From Trinickia dinghuensis (lineage in GTDB: Bacteria > Pseudomonadota > Gammaproteobacteria > Burkholderiales > Burkholderiaceae): a DNA stretch of 64,000 bases. A model generated the notes under the pieces. That model had not been told where the DNA came from. It saw only the letters and a list, made by a program, of their open reading frames with translations, and did no database searches. Location of the stretch: positions 436,377 to 500,376 of the forward strand of contig NZ_QRGA01000007.1 in NCBI RefSeq assembly GCF_003367175.1, written 5' to 3'. A program made the translations under genes and the position numbers. Of this stretch, positions 17,986 to 27,064 are shown one piece after another (position 1 is the first letter of the stretch; every line of letters starts with the position of its first letter).

Positions 17986-19488
17986 ATGCAGCACGTCGCC
18001 GCGACCAGCTTACGCCGCTCGCTTCTGCGACGGCTCGCCGGGCCGCTGTCTCTCCTCGCTCTGATGAGCGGCCTCGTCGCTTATTGGCTCGCCTGGCAAT
18101 ACACGCAGCACGTCGTCGACCGTTCGCTGTCCGACTTGGCCACCGCGATTTCGAAGCAGATCCAAATCGCCGGGCCTGACGTGCGTTCGACAGTGCCGCC
18201 GCTCGCCAAGGCGATGTTCTCCGATCCGAACGACCAGCTGATCTACCGCATCAGCGACGGCGTGCACGAGATCGCGGGAGAAAGCCAACTGCCGCTGTTC
18301 GGCACGCGTGTGCGCGAACGGCGCGAGGCGAACGTATTCGAGGCGCAGTTCGAGGGGATGCACGTGCGTGTCGCGCAGGTACGCGTGCTGCAAGCCGTCG
18401 GCAATCCGATCATCGTCGAAGTCGCGCAGCCGTTGCGGCATCGCTATCGGATCGCGGCCGAGTTTCTCGTCGCCATCATGATGCCGTTGCTGATCCTGCT
18501 GCTGGCGGGCTGGGGCATCGTCTGGCGCGTCGTCAATCAGCAGCTGAACCCGTTGACCGTCCTGGCCGATTCCTTGAACCGGCAGACGCACATGTCGCTC
18601 GAGCCAGTGGACGAAACGTTCGTGCCCATGGAGATCAAGCCGCTGACGAGCGCGATGAACGCGTTGCTCGTGCGGCTGAAGTCGGCCCTCGACGCCCAGC
18701 GCAAATTCATCGCCGACGCGGCTCATCAACTGCGCACGCCGCTCACCGCCGTGAAGCTGCACGCCGAGCAAGCGGCGAACGCTCGCGACGCGAACCAGAC
18801 GCTCGTCGCCGTCCGCGAGCTGCGAGCCGCGGCCGATCGCGCCGTGCGGCTTTCGAATCAGTTGCTGTCGCTGGCCCGGGCCGAGCCGGGCGCCCAAACC
18901 GCGCGCTTCGCGGAACTCGATATCGCCGCGCTCGCGTTCGAGACGGGTGCCGAATGGGTGCCGCGCGCACTCGTCGCGCACGTCGATCTCGGTTTTCAGC
19001 GCTTGGACGGGCCTTCGAACGACAAGCCGCTCGTCGTGCGCGGCAACCCCGTCCTGCTGCGCGAGGTCATCGCAAATCTGCTCGACAACGCGCTCAAGTA
19101 CCTGCCGTCGGCAAGGCCGCACGGAGCAAACGTGACCGTGACCGTATCCGAGACGACCGACGAAAACGGCGCACGCTTTGCGGACATTGCCGTCGAAGAC
19201 AACGGCTCGGGCGTGCCGCCCGCCTTGCAAGCCGATTTGTTCAAACGATTCTTCCGCGGCGACCGTCAAGACGCGGCCGATCCGGGCATCGAGTCCGGCG
19301 CGGGTCTCGGTCTCGCGATCGTGCACGACATCATGAACCTGCACGGCGGCAGCGTGCGCTATGAAGATGCGGCCGGCGGCGGCGCTCGATTCGTGTTGCG
19401 CGTGCCGCTGGCAACTGCCGCGCCAGGCGGCCTGGATGCGGGGCAGATACTGTCCATCCCCGCGCGTATGCCGCTAGGCGGGCATTAA
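17986..19488 (+). CDS. Sensor histidine kinase (TctE/QseC-like)
   Basis: Inner-membrane kinase of 500 residues. A transmembrane helix at about 20-40, a periplasmic 2CSK_N-like domain, and a second membrane helix at about 157-180 precede a HAMP-like linker. The H-box is FIADAAHQLRTPL with His247; the N-box is NLLDNALKYLP, and GSGVP and GAGLGLAIV form the ATP lid region. It is paired with the preceding regulator. ATG 17986 was preferred to a GTG at 17881, whose extra 35 residues are Pro/Arg-rich. Its stop overlaps the stop of the SET gene. Confidence 0.93.
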   Translation: MQHVAATSLRRSLLRRLAGPLSLLALMSGLVAYWLAWQYTQHVVDRSLSDLATAISKQIQIAGPDVRSTVPPLAKAMFSDPNDQLIYRISDGVHEIAGESQLPLFGTRVRERREANVFEAQFEGMHVRVAQVRVLQAVGNPIIVEVAQPLRHRYRIAAEFLVAIMMPLLILLLAGWGIVWRVVNQQLNPLTVLADSLNRQTHMSLEPVDETFVPMEIKPLTSAMNALLVRLKSALDAQRKFIADAAHQLRTPLTAVKLHAEQAANARDANQTLVAVRELRAAADRAVRLSNQLLSLARAEPGAQTARFAELDIAALAFETGAEWVPRALVAHVDLGFQRLDGPSNDKPLVVRGNPVLLREVIANLLDNALKYLPSARPHGANVTVTVSETTDENGARFADIAVEDNGSGVPPALQADLFKRFFRGDRQDAADPGIESGAGLGLAIVHDIMNLHGGSVRYEDAAGGGARFVLRVPLATAAPGGLDAGQILSIPARMPLGGH

Positions 19489-19976
19489 GCCTTACCGTTC
19501 TTCTTTTTGCTCTGCTTGGGCGCCTTGGACTCCTTCGGCGCGAGCATCGTGCCGCGGCATTTGCGGGCGCCGCACCGGCACGCGTATTCGTCCTTGAGCT
19601 TTTTCGTCTGGCGGGCGTCGATCACGAGGCCGTAGTCGTAAAACAGCTCTTCCTCGGCGCCGATATCGCGCAGCGCTTGAATGAACACGTGGCCGTCGAC
19701 CTCTTCCGCTTCGCAATTGGGCGCGCACGAATGGTTGATCCACCGGGCGCTGTTGCCGTCGACTTTTCCGTCGATCACGCGGCCGTCCTCGAGGGCGAAG
19801 TAGAACGTGTGATTCGGTTCCTTGGGATTGTGCGGATGCCGCCGCAACGCTTCCTTCCACGAGATGCGCTCACCCTTGTATTCCACTAGACGCTCGCCCG
19901 CCTTCAACGGCACGGCAGCAAATACGCCCTTGCCATGCACGCCGGACTGGCGCACGACCAACTTGCGTGAACTCAT
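19485..19976 (-). CDS. SET-domain protein (putative lysine methyltransferase)
   Basis: Protein of 163 residues with a compact SET domain. HGKGVFA (14-20), NHSCAPNC (81-88), ELFYDYG (110-116) and a post-SET Cys cluster CRCGARKCRG (C133, C135, C140) are all present, so the S-adenosylmethionine and zinc sites look intact. The C-terminus is Lys-rich (KAPKQSKKKNGKA). The target protein is unknown. Such proteins occur in many Burkholderiaceae and in eukaryotes. It ends convergently with the histidine kinase gene, overlapping by four bases. ATG 19976 has GAGGAT upstream. Confidence 0.9.
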   Translation of the reverse strand: MSSRKLVVRQSGVHGKGVFAAVPLKAGERLVEYKGERISWKEALRRHPHNPKEPNHTFYFALEDGRVIDGKVDGNSARWINHSCAPNCEAEEVDGHVFIQALRDIGAEEELFYDYGLVIDARQTKKLKDEYACRCGARKCRGTMLAPKESKAPKQSKKKNGKA

Positions 19977-20046
19977 CGATAAATCCTCAGAAAAGCCTTG
20001 GTGCCGCCGGCGAGCGGCATTGCGTTTTCGATCGCGGGATGGAAAC

Positions 20047-20067
20047 GCGGCGCCCATTGGGCGCCGC
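20047..20067 (-). terminator. GC-rich hairpin between the SET and MarR genes
   Basis: GCGGCGCCC (20047-20055) pairs with GGGCGCCGC (20059-20067) over ATT. On the minus strand the tail is only weakly T-rich (GTTTCC), so it may end MarR transcription, but this is not certain. Confidence 0.4.
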
Positions 20068-20234
20068 AAGAGGCAATGACGTGGTCAACGTCGCAAAGCG
20101 CCAATCGTACACGCGGAGGGCCGCTTCGTTCAACGTCTCGTTCGCATGAACTAGCAGCGGGCGCTCGAGACGATCGCAGCGGATATCGGGATGAGCGAGC
20201 GTTTCGCGATTCGTCGATTCGCCCGCCGCGCCGA

Positions 20235-20882
20235 TTAGGCGGCGCTTTGGGCGAAGATCTTCCAGACCTTCTTTTGCGTCAGCGAGTCGGCTTCTTCATG
20301 GACCGGGCAATCGAGCCGCAACTCGGCGTCGCCGATCGCCAGATTCAGGGCCGAGCAACGATGAGCCGATTTTTTCGGCGTCTTGCTGACTTCGAAATGC
20401 TTGCACGTGACGCACATGCGATGCGCGGGGATGTCGCCTTGCACTTCGAGCTGGCGAATCATCTTGATCATCGTGCGATAGAAGATCGCTTGCTCCTCGT
20501 TGCGCAACGTGCCGATCGCTTCGGTCAGAAAATCGGGCCACTGCTGCGCGCGCTTGGCAGCCGTACGGCCGCGCGACGTGAGCTTGACGGCCAGTGCGCG
20601 GCCGTCTTCCGTCGTACGCCGCTTCTCGATCAACCCTTTCGCTTCGAGCGTGCTGACGGCGTCGCTCGTCGTGGCCGCCGTGAGAGCCGTCTCGCGAGCG
20701 ATCTCGCCGAGCCGCAACGGATTCTTGCGCTGCATCAGCAACACGAGGATCTCGCCCTGCGTGGGGGTGAGCCCCGCGCTTTCAGCCCACTCCCACGCTT
20801 GGCTGCGCATCGCCGTGCTCAAGCGTAGCAAGCTATGGGTCACGCGCCCGGTCGCCAGCTCTCCGTATACACCTTCGCTCAT
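20235..20882 (-). CDS. MarR-family transcriptional regulator with C-terminal Cys/His cluster
   Basis: Regulator of 215 residues, longer than typical MarR (about 140-160). Residues 40-110 form the winged helix (LTPTQGEILVLLMQ, TALTAATTSDAVSTLEAKGLIEKR, DGRALAVKLT). The tail has C157-x2-C160-x-H162, H174, C176 and C192-x2-H195, spaced like a metal or iron-sulfur site. It might sense metal or redox state; that is inference. It is followed by the SET gene on the same strand after about 260 bases. Confidence 0.9.
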   Translation of the reverse strand: MSEGVYGELATGRVTHSLLRLSTAMRSQAWEWAESAGLTPTQGEILVLLMQRKNPLRLGEIARETALTAATTSDAVSTLEAKGLIEKRRTTEDGRALAVKLTSRGRTAAKRAQQWPDFLTEAIGTLRNEEQAIFYRTMIKMIRQLEVQGDIPAHRMCVTCKHFEVSKTPKKSAHRCSALNLAIGDAELRLDCPVHEEADSLTQKKVWKIFAQSAA

Positions 20883-21428
20883 AGTCTTCGTTCGCTATTT
20901 CGCCAATTGACAGCATGCCTCTGCTGATTCGGTTGCCCGCGCCTTGCCTCGCTGCGCCCCGGCAGCCCCGTGGGACGGCTCGCTTTCTCGTCGAGCGTGC
21001 CGATTTTACTATTTCAGAAGCGCTCCGGCCGCCCGAGTTCAATTCGATCGTCGCGGCGCCGGCGGCTTCGGGCCGACACCAACGCACCTCTTTTGCACCG
21101 ATGTTACGGCATCGAGGTGACTTTCGGCCCGACAGACGCGCCATTTTAAGCGACGAGGAAAAATAGTACAGCTAAGTTATTCAGGGGCCGCTGTGGACAA
21201 GTCGTGTATAACGCGTCGAGCCGATTGTGGGGCATTTCTGAATAACATCAGATCGATTTGAAACGCGACTTGAGTTGTTCAGGGCTCATGTCAGTTCCGC
21301 ACGCGCGAACCATGCGGTTATCGTTTACGCAGGTGTTTGAGGCATCGAAGAAAATTCGAGTTTTCCACAGACGCCCCCACCCTTTGTTAACTACTACTAC
21401 GTATGTATACGTTGTTAACTTAGAAAAC
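20883..21428. other. Intergenic region with DnaA-box-like sites and an AT-rich motif (candidate origin element)
   Basis: The 546 bases hold no credible gene. From about 21160 the DNA turns AT-rich. TTTTCCACA (21361-21369, plus strand) matches the relaxed DnaA-box TTWTNCACA, and TGTGGACAA (21192-21200) is the complement of TTGTCCACA, one mismatch from the box. Immediately after the first comes copy 1 of an AT-rich repeat (21376-21404) found inverted 3 kb away. The ybdK stop follows at once. Confidence 0.5.
21361..21420. repeat. AT-rich inverted repeat, copy 1 (with adjacent DnaA-box-like TTTTCCACA)
   Basis: CCCACCCTTTGTTAACTACT continues as ACTACGTAT to 21404. Its complement recurs at 24381-24408 with one base gap and one mismatch. 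Copy 1 then runs through GTATACGTTGTTAAC. The two GTTAAC words flank an AT-rich core, a possible unwinding element. Confidence 0.7.
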
Positions 21429-22547
21429 CTAAACCCCACGCCATCGCAGGCACTGCTGACGAACCGCTTCGTGCAGCGACTTCTCTTTTGCGACGACACC
21501 GCGCAGCCAGGCAGCATCGTTGACTTGCGCTTGCGCGATGTTGCCGATTTCCCGTAATGCCGCCGAAGACTGCAGCGCGTCGGCATGTGGCTCGATCACG
21601 CGCAGGGTTTCGAGGATGTCCTCGAATATCGGGCGGCGCTCGCCCGTCTGCGGATTGATGCAAGTGCCGCCGAGTCCGAAACGGCAAGCCTCGAACCGGT
21701 TGAACGTATAGACGAGGTAGTCGTCTTCCTTGGGCACGAACGGCCGATCGATGAGCAGGTGCCGCGCAAGCGTCTGGATATAGCAAGCAATGGCTGCGGC
21801 CCGGTCCACCGATAGCGGCGTATCCATCACGCGTACTTCGATCGTGCCGAAGCCGGGCTTCGGTCGAATATCCCAGTAGAAATCTTTCATGCTGTTGACG
21901 ACACCGGTGGCGACCATCTTCGAAAAATATTCCTCGAAGCCTGACCAGGTCAGCACGAACGGCGCGCGCCCCGACAGCGGAAACGCGAACACGGAATTGA
22001 GCCGCGCCGAATGGAAGCCGGTGTCCACGCCCTGCACATAAGGCGACGATGCCGACAGTGCGATGAAATGCGGAATGAATCGCGACATCGCATGCAGCAG
22101 GAACAGTGCGCTATCGGGATCGGGACAGCCGATGTGCACGTGCTGGCCGAAGACGGTGAACTGCTTGGCCAGATAGCCGTAAAGTTCGGACAGGTACTGA
22201 AAGCGCGGCGCATCGAAGATCTGCCGCTCGCTCCATTGCTGGAACGCATGCGTGCCGCCGCCGGCCAGGCCGACGTTCAGATGATCGGCCGCGGACACGA
22301 GCGTATCGCGCAGCGCGCGCAGCTGGGAGAGCGCCTCCTCGTGCGAATTGCAGATGCCCGTCGACAGCTCGATCATGCTCTCGGTGATTTCGGGCGTGAT
22401 GTTGCCCGTGATCTTCTGATCCTTGACGAGCCGCATGAGATCGGATGCGGCTTTCGTCAGATCGTAGTCGTGCGTGTTGACGACCTGGATCTCGAGCTCG
22501 ACGCCGAACGTGAACGGCTTGGAATTGATGAACGGTTCAAGTGCCAT
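21429..22547 (-). CDS. ybdK: Carboxylate-amine ligase, YbdK family (glutamate-cysteine ligase type 2-like)
   Basis: Cytoplasmic enzyme of 372 residues. The N-terminal [13 protein letters not shown], the central [15 protein letters not shown] and the [12 protein letters not shown] near 240 are the YbdK/GCS2 marks; glycine-rich GLGGTC follows. Family members couple a carboxylate to an amine with ATP, and some have weak gamma-glutamylcysteine ligase activity. A true gshA is present at 45554, so this one probably acts on another substrate. ATG 22547 has AAGGA upstream. It precedes the candidate origin repeat. Confidence 0.9.
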   Translation of the reverse strand: MALEPFINSKPFTFGVELEIQVVNTHDYDLTKAASDLMRLVKDQKITGNITPEITESMIELSTGICNSHEEALSQLRALRDTLVSAADHLNVGLAGGGTHAFQQWSERQIFDAPRFQYLSELYGYLAKQFTVFGQHVHIGCPDPDSALFLLHAMSRFIPHFIALSASSPYVQGVDTGFHSARLNSVFAFPLSGRAPFVLTWSGFEEYFSKMVATGVVNSMKDFYWDIRPKPGFGTIEVRVMDTPLSVDRAAAIACYIQTLARHLLIDRPFVPKEDDYLVYTFNRFEACRFGLGGTCINPQTGERRPIFEDILETLRVIEPHADALQSSAALREIGNIAQAQVNDAAWLRGVVAKEKSLHEAVRQQCLRWRGV

Positions 22548-22606
22548 GATGTTTTCCTTCGGGCCGGCCCATTAGGGCTGGCCCCATTCGGGCTTGCGGG
22601 CAGCTT

Positions 22607-23809
22607 TCAAGCGCGCCGTTCGCCGACGAGCGCGAGCGAGCGGTAGACGAGCCAGGGTCCGACGAGCTGCAGGACGGCGATGGAGCACATCACGACGGCG
22701 CGCAGCGTGGGGTCGAAGTTCGGATACAGCGCATAGGTATCGTCGACGAGCAGATAGGCGAGCGCCGACATCGGCGAGAGCGACAAACCGAGCGCCACCC
22801 CTTGCTTCCAGCCGATGCCGCTCGGCTTCGCGAACGCGAGCACGCCGACGAGCTTGCCGATGAAGCGCGCCACGATCAGCAGCACCGCCGCGACGCCGCC
22901 CAGCGCGATGTCGTGCCATTGGAAGGCCGTCATCGTGAGGACGAACAAGATGACGGTGAGCAGCCAGCCTGCCGTGCCGAAATGCTCCGGCCACAGTTGC
23001 GGCTTGGCTTCGACGTTCTTCACGATGATGCCGGCCGCGAGCAGGCTAAGGATCGTCGACAGATTGAACAGGTGGGCGATCGCGATCGCCAGCAGCACGA
23101 GGCCGAACAGCGCGACGAACGAATGCTCGTCCTGCACTTGCATCGAACGATAGAAGAACGTGCAGGCCTTGGCGAGCAGGTAGGCGAGTATGAGCGAACC
23201 GACGAGCAGGTAGAGCGGCTGAGCGATCGTCGCAAAGACGTTGCCGTAGACCTCCTGATGCAGCCAGCCCGAGGCGATCTTCTCGATCACGACCGCGTAC
23301 ATGCTGTTGAGCGCCGTGAGCGTCAGCAGACGCTGCGTGACTTGTCCTTCCGCGCGCAGCTCGGTCTTGAGCTGAATCACCATCGCCGGCGAGGTCGACA
23401 TCGCGATGGCCGCGATCACCGTTGCCACTGCGGCGCTGATATGCGTGAACAGCAGCGCGGCGAGGACGAGCACGAAGGTCAGCGTCGCCTCCGCCAGACT
23501 CGAAGCCACCAGCCACGGATTGCGACGAATCCAGCGCAAATCGAGCCGGCTGCCGAGTTCGAACAGCAGCAGGCCGAGTGCGACGTCGAGCAGCAGGCGC
23601 AGCGTCCCGCCCGAGCTGGCGTCGATCGCGCCGAATCCCGCCGCCCCCGCGATCAATCCGATCACGGCGTAGCCCGAGACCCGCGGCAGCCGCCACGTGC
23701 GATAGCACAGCTCGCCCAACAGGCCGGCAACGAGCAAGGCGAGCCCGGCCCAGAAAACCGCGTCCGGCACGAACGGCCAGTGAGGAAGAAAGGAAAACGC
23801 CGATTTCAT
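22607..23809 (-). CDS. Cation/proton antiporter, CPA2 (Kef-type) family
   Basis: Inner-membrane protein of 400 residues with about 12 hydrophobic segments. LLLFELGSRLDLRWIRRNPW, MSTSPAMVIQLKTELR and the acid-rich NVEAKPQLWPEH are in keeping with CPA2 sodium or potassium/proton exchangers. No C-terminal TrkA-N (RCK) domain is present, so it is the short form. The ion is not decided. It is on the same strand as the YbdK gene and 59 bases upstream of it. Confidence 0.88.
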   Translation of the reverse strand: MKSAFSFLPHWPFVPDAVFWAGLALLVAGLLGELCYRTWRLPRVSGYAVIGLIAGAAGFGAIDASSGGTLRLLLDVALGLLLFELGSRLDLRWIRRNPWLVASSLAEATLTFVLVLAALLFTHISAAVATVIAAIAMSTSPAMVIQLKTELRAEGQVTQRLLTLTALNSMYAVVIEKIASGWLHQEVYGNVFATIAQPLYLLVGSLILAYLLAKACTFFYRSMQVQDEHSFVALFGLVLLAIAIAHLFNLSTILSLLAAGIIVKNVEAKPQLWPEHFGTAGWLLTVILFVLTMTAFQWHDIALGGVAAVLLIVARFIGKLVGVLAFAKPSGIGWKQGVALGLSLSPMSALAYLLVDDTYALYPNFDPTLRAVVMCSIAVLQLVGPWLVYRSLALVGERRA

Positions 23810-24380
23810 CTGATAGCTGCTCCTTTACGGAAGGGCCCTGCAAGGCATCTTGCCCGCTTTTGGGCGCGTTCTCGTGGGTTGCGGGTCCGGTCTTACGGCG
23901 ACGTGCCGCGGCGCGGACGGAAAGGGTGATTGCCGACGGCGCGGCGGCTGCCGGACGTGGCGATTGGGCACGCTCGATTCGATGCGTGCGGCCGGGCGCT
24001 CAGGCGGAGCGTGGCGCATGCCCGGCAAGAGGAACCAAGGTGTGGCGGCACCGACCTCCGGCTCACGCCGGCCCGGCTATCGACATCGCCTCCATTGGCG
24101 CAGCGGATCCGTGATGCGCCGCCATGCAACTTGTGCAAGAGGAACACCGATTGTGCCATAGCTTGACTCCAAAACGCACGATTGTTCATCGATTAGCATC
24201 GATATCGGTACAAACGACGTCAAATTTCGTATTGCGGAGAAAAAATGGCCGATTTCGTCTGCGTTTGGCACAACCACCGAATGGGTGTAGACGAAAAATA
24301 GCGTGTTCGGGTTCGCCGTGCTTGGACAGTTCCGGCGGCGAGGCGTGCGTGCCGGGTTAGGGTTTACTGTTTACGTATGT

Positions 24381-24408
24381 ATACGTAGTAGAAGTTAACA
24401 AGGGTGGG
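24381..24408. repeat. AT-rich inverted repeat, copy 2
   Basis: Its complement is CCCACCCTTGTTAACTTCTA followed by CTACGTAT, which matches copy 1 at 21376-21404 at all but two positions (one gap, one mismatch). The two copies stand in opposite directions 3 kb apart, enclosing ybdK and the antiporter. Similarity continues weakly on both sides (TATACGT, CACAG). Confidence 0.75.
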
Positions 24409-24597
24409 CCAAATCTGTGCAAAACCCTTGTTTACTCAAACGGATCAAGATCTTGCCGAACGCATAACCGCATGTGCAGCATGTGCGGGGCGCAGGGGTT
24501 TCGAGGCATAACTTTTGCCTCGTCCGGCGCCGAAGGCAAGTTGTCCCGAAAGCATCCACATCGACCTCACACCCATTTCACCGCCGTTTCACTCGCT

Positions 24598-24620
24598 TAT
24601 CCACACGTTGCGGTGGATAA
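24598..24620. other. Inverted pair of DnaA-box-like sites
   Basis: TTATCCACA (24598-24606, plus) is a perfect consensus DnaA box. CGGTGGATAA ends at 24620 and gives TTATCCACC on the minus strand, 8 of 9 matching. The arms TTATCCAC and GTGGATAA are exact complements separated by 7 bases. It is 44 bases beyond the mnmC stop. Confidence 0.6.
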
Positions 24621-24663
24621 CATGGCGTATTAGGCCGGGAATCGGGCGGCGTGCAAAGGGGAG

Positions 24664-26640
24664 TTATCCTCGATCGAAGGTGCCCTGGCGCAACGCGCGC
24701 AGCAGATAGCGCGCCGGATCGAGTGCCTCGGCCAGATCGCGCTCGAGCGGCCAAGGTTCGCCCTCGAGCTGGGAGGCGGCCAGTTCGGCGCCGAGCGAGG
24801 CCCAGACGAGCCCGCGCGAGCCGAATGCGAAGCTGCCGTAAAGGCCGGGCGCGCGAGGCAGATCGAGCGGCCACGCGCCGCACAGCGAAGCGGCCTGCTG
24901 CTCGCTGGCGGTTTCGTCGGCAAGCGCGCCGATCATCGGCAGGCGGTCGCTCGTCACGCATCGGAAGGCCACGCGCCCGCTCAGCGTCGCCGGGTCGAGG
25001 CTGGCGCTCTCCTGCGTTTCGCCGAAAGCCGGAAGCAGCCTTGCCAGCCTGGCGAGATTGTCGGCGTGGCTCTCGACACGCAGATCGTTGCCCGCGTCGT
25101 CGATATCGTAGGTTGCACCCGTCAGCAAGCCGTCCGTGAGCGGAATCGCGTAGCCGTCACCGATCGCCGGCAGGCGCAGAGCAGGTGCGCAAGCGTGCGG
25201 CAAGCGCGTCAGCTGACCGCGCACGATACGCGTCGGCGCGTGCGCGAGGCCTGCGAGGCGCGCCGCATCGCGCGCGTTGGCGAACATGACGACGCTTGCG
25301 CGCGCGATGACCTCGCCGTCGGCTCCGAGGACGTTCCAAGCATCGCCGTCGCGTGCGATGCGGCCGGCTTCGGTGCCCGTGCGCCAAACGATCGCATCGC
25401 CCGCACTCGCACATAACGCCGCGCACAGTGCGGCCGGATCGAGCGATCCGCCTTGCGGGTAAAAGCATCCGCCGCGCGCGACGCTCACGCCGGCCGCCGC
25501 GTGGGCTTCGGCCGCCGACATCGGCCGAACGAGTTCGCGCGGATATCCGAGCGATTCGATCGCTCGGGTGAGCGCGTGCAATTCGTCTTCGTCGCAGGCG
25601 ATTTGCAGCAGGCCCTCCCGGGTGCGCGCGAAGTCGTAGCCCGCGCGCTCGAGCGTTTGCCATCGCGCCAGCGCGTACTCGAAGCCGGCGCGCGTGATTT
25701 TCGACGCGACGCTGTCGTCACGAGAGAGCAAAGGGTGAAACACGCCGGCCGGATTGCCCGATGCCTCGCGTCCCGGCCGAGCGTGGCGCTCGACGATCGT
25801 GACCCGCCAGCCGCGGGCGGCGAGCCGATCGGCCAACGCACAGCCGGCCAAACCGGCACCGACGACGATCGCATGGCGCTCGCTCGCGGCGAACGGCAGC
25901 GGCGGCTCGTGGCGCCGCACGCGCCAGCGCGGCGAGAAGCGGCCGACGAGCATCGCGTGCTTTCCCGCGAAACCTTCCGTCTTCGTGCATTCGAACCCGG
26001 ATTGAGCCAGCCCCCGCAGCACGTCGCCGGCACAGGTGTAGGTGGCGAGCGTCGCGCCCTCGCCCGCCAGCCGAGCCAAGGCCTTGAAGGCGAACGGCGA
26101 CCACATGTCCGGGTTCTTGGCGGGGGAAAAGCCGTCGAGATAGAACGCGTCCGCGCGCAGCCAGAGCTTGGGCAGCAATTCGAGTGCGTCGCCGAAAGCG
26201 ATCGTCAGCGTCACGCGCCCGCCCTCGAACTCCAGGCGATGCAATCCGGGCGTCAGCATCGGCCAAGCCTGCGTCAACTGCTCGGAAAGCGCCCCGACCG
26301 TTGTGTCCGCAACCATGCGGGCGTGCAGTGCGCGCAGATCCTCGGCCCTGAAAGGATGCTTTTCGATCGAGACGAATGCCAGGCGCTCGCACCGGTTGGG
26401 ATCGGCGCGCCAGGCTGCCCAGGTCGAGAGGAAGTTGCCGCCGATGCCGAAGCCGGTCTCGACGACGGTGAAAAGGCGCCGTCCGCGCCAGCGTCCGGGC
26501 AGGCCGTTTCCGCTCAGAAAGACATGCTCGGCCTGGGCGAAAGCGCCCGCGGCGCTATGGTAGATGTCGTCGTACGCGGGGGAAAACGGCGTGCCGTCGT
26601 CGCGAAAGGCCAAGATGGCGGGAGTCAGCGTTGAAGTCAT
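24664..26640 (-). CDS. mnmC: Bifunctional tRNA methyltransferase/FAD-dependent oxidoreductase MnmC
   Basis: Bifunctional enzyme of 658 residues that finishes the mnm5s2U34 modification begun by MnmEG. The N-terminal half is the DUF752 methyltransferase (VVETGFGIGGNFL near 63; FYLDGFSPAKNPDMWS near 170). The C-terminal half is a DAO-type FAD oxidase starting HAIVVGAGLAGCALADRLAARGW (about 285-307), with FAFGSRGLVWA near the end. ATG 26640 was chosen because upstream codons resemble neither half. Its partner MnmG starts the window, so two steps of the pathway share this neighbourhood. Confidence 0.95.
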   Translation of the reverse strand: MTSTLTPAILAFRDDGTPFSPAYDDIYHSAAGAFAQAEHVFLSGNGLPGRWRGRRLFTVVETGFGIGGNFLSTWAAWRADPNRCERLAFVSIEKHPFRAEDLRALHARMVADTTVGALSEQLTQAWPMLTPGLHRLEFEGGRVTLTIAFGDALELLPKLWLRADAFYLDGFSPAKNPDMWSPFAFKALARLAGEGATLATYTCAGDVLRGLAQSGFECTKTEGFAGKHAMLVGRFSPRWRVRRHEPPLPFAASERHAIVVGAGLAGCALADRLAARGWRVTIVERHARPGREASGNPAGVFHPLLSRDDSVASKITRAGFEYALARWQTLERAGYDFARTREGLLQIACDEDELHALTRAIESLGYPRELVRPMSAAEAHAAAGVSVARGGCFYPQGGSLDPAALCAALCASAGDAIVWRTGTEAGRIARDGDAWNVLGADGEVIARASVVMFANARDAARLAGLAHAPTRIVRGQLTRLPHACAPALRLPAIGDGYAIPLTDGLLTGATYDIDDAGNDLRVESHADNLARLARLLPAFGETQESASLDPATLSGRVAFRCVTSDRLPMIGALADETASEQQAASLCGAWPLDLPRAPGLYGSFAFGSRGLVWASLGAELAASQLEGEPWPLERDLAEALDPARYLLRALRQGTFDRG

Positions 26641-27064
26641 CGGCAAAGCGAAAACTGTGGGAAGAGCGCAAGTTTGGACGTAAGGGGCAACCCTAATCGC
26701 GACATCCGAGGTGTTGCCGATCGCCCGAAAACCCATGCTGGACAAGGCTTTGCGGGCGTTGGCAAAATCCAACGACATACGGACGCAACGTTGAGAAGCC
26801 CTTGGCAGCAGGGGTTCGCGAGTACGACAATGCTCAAACCCAGCGCCGACAAGGCTCGCCAGCGTTAAATTCTTTGAGAGCCTTGCCGTTATTGGGTTTG
26901 CGCTGAGCTATCATAGCAAGCGCCGCAAGGCCGTAGCGCCAGGGGTTCAGCGCGACCGAGCGGCGCACGCTTCGCCACTGCTACTCGACGGCACAGCTTG
27001 CGTACGTATAATTCGGCGCGTTTGCGCTGTCCGTGTCACTTCAATCTGAAAAAGAGGAACGTTA
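26641..27064. other. Spacer between mnmC and the HU gene, with degenerate repeats
   Basis: The 424 bases hold divergent promoters for mnmC and HU but no credible gene. Degenerate copies occur: GACAAGGCT near 26750 and 26850, and GCAGGGGTTC near 26808 with GCCAGGGGTTC near 26938. AT-rich sequence at about 26865-26925 (TTAAATTCTTTGAGAG, TATCATAG) likely holds the HU promoter. The source of the repeats is not known. Confidence 0.4.

Larger units (their letters stand above)
23810..24663. other. Long intergenic region between antiporter and mnmC with repeat copy 2 and DnaA-box pair
   Basis: The 854 bases have several short open frames, none with family character. The stretch 23850-24120 is GC-rich. 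Between 24240 and 24665 AT-rich patches hold repeat copy 2 (24381-24408), a small hairpin CGAGGCA/TGCCTCG (24502-24522) and an inverted pair TTATCCAC/GTGGATAA (24598-24620) that includes a perfect DnaA-box TTATCCACA. No T-run follows the latter, so it is not a clear terminator. Confidence 0.5.

Noticed and set aside
23850..24360. Small plus-strand open frames between antiporter and mnmC
   Set aside because: They lack ribosome sites and family resemblance, and overlap one another in several frames.
24598..24620. Intrinsic terminator of mnmC
   Set aside because: The inverted pair has no T-run on either strand; it fits DnaA boxes better.
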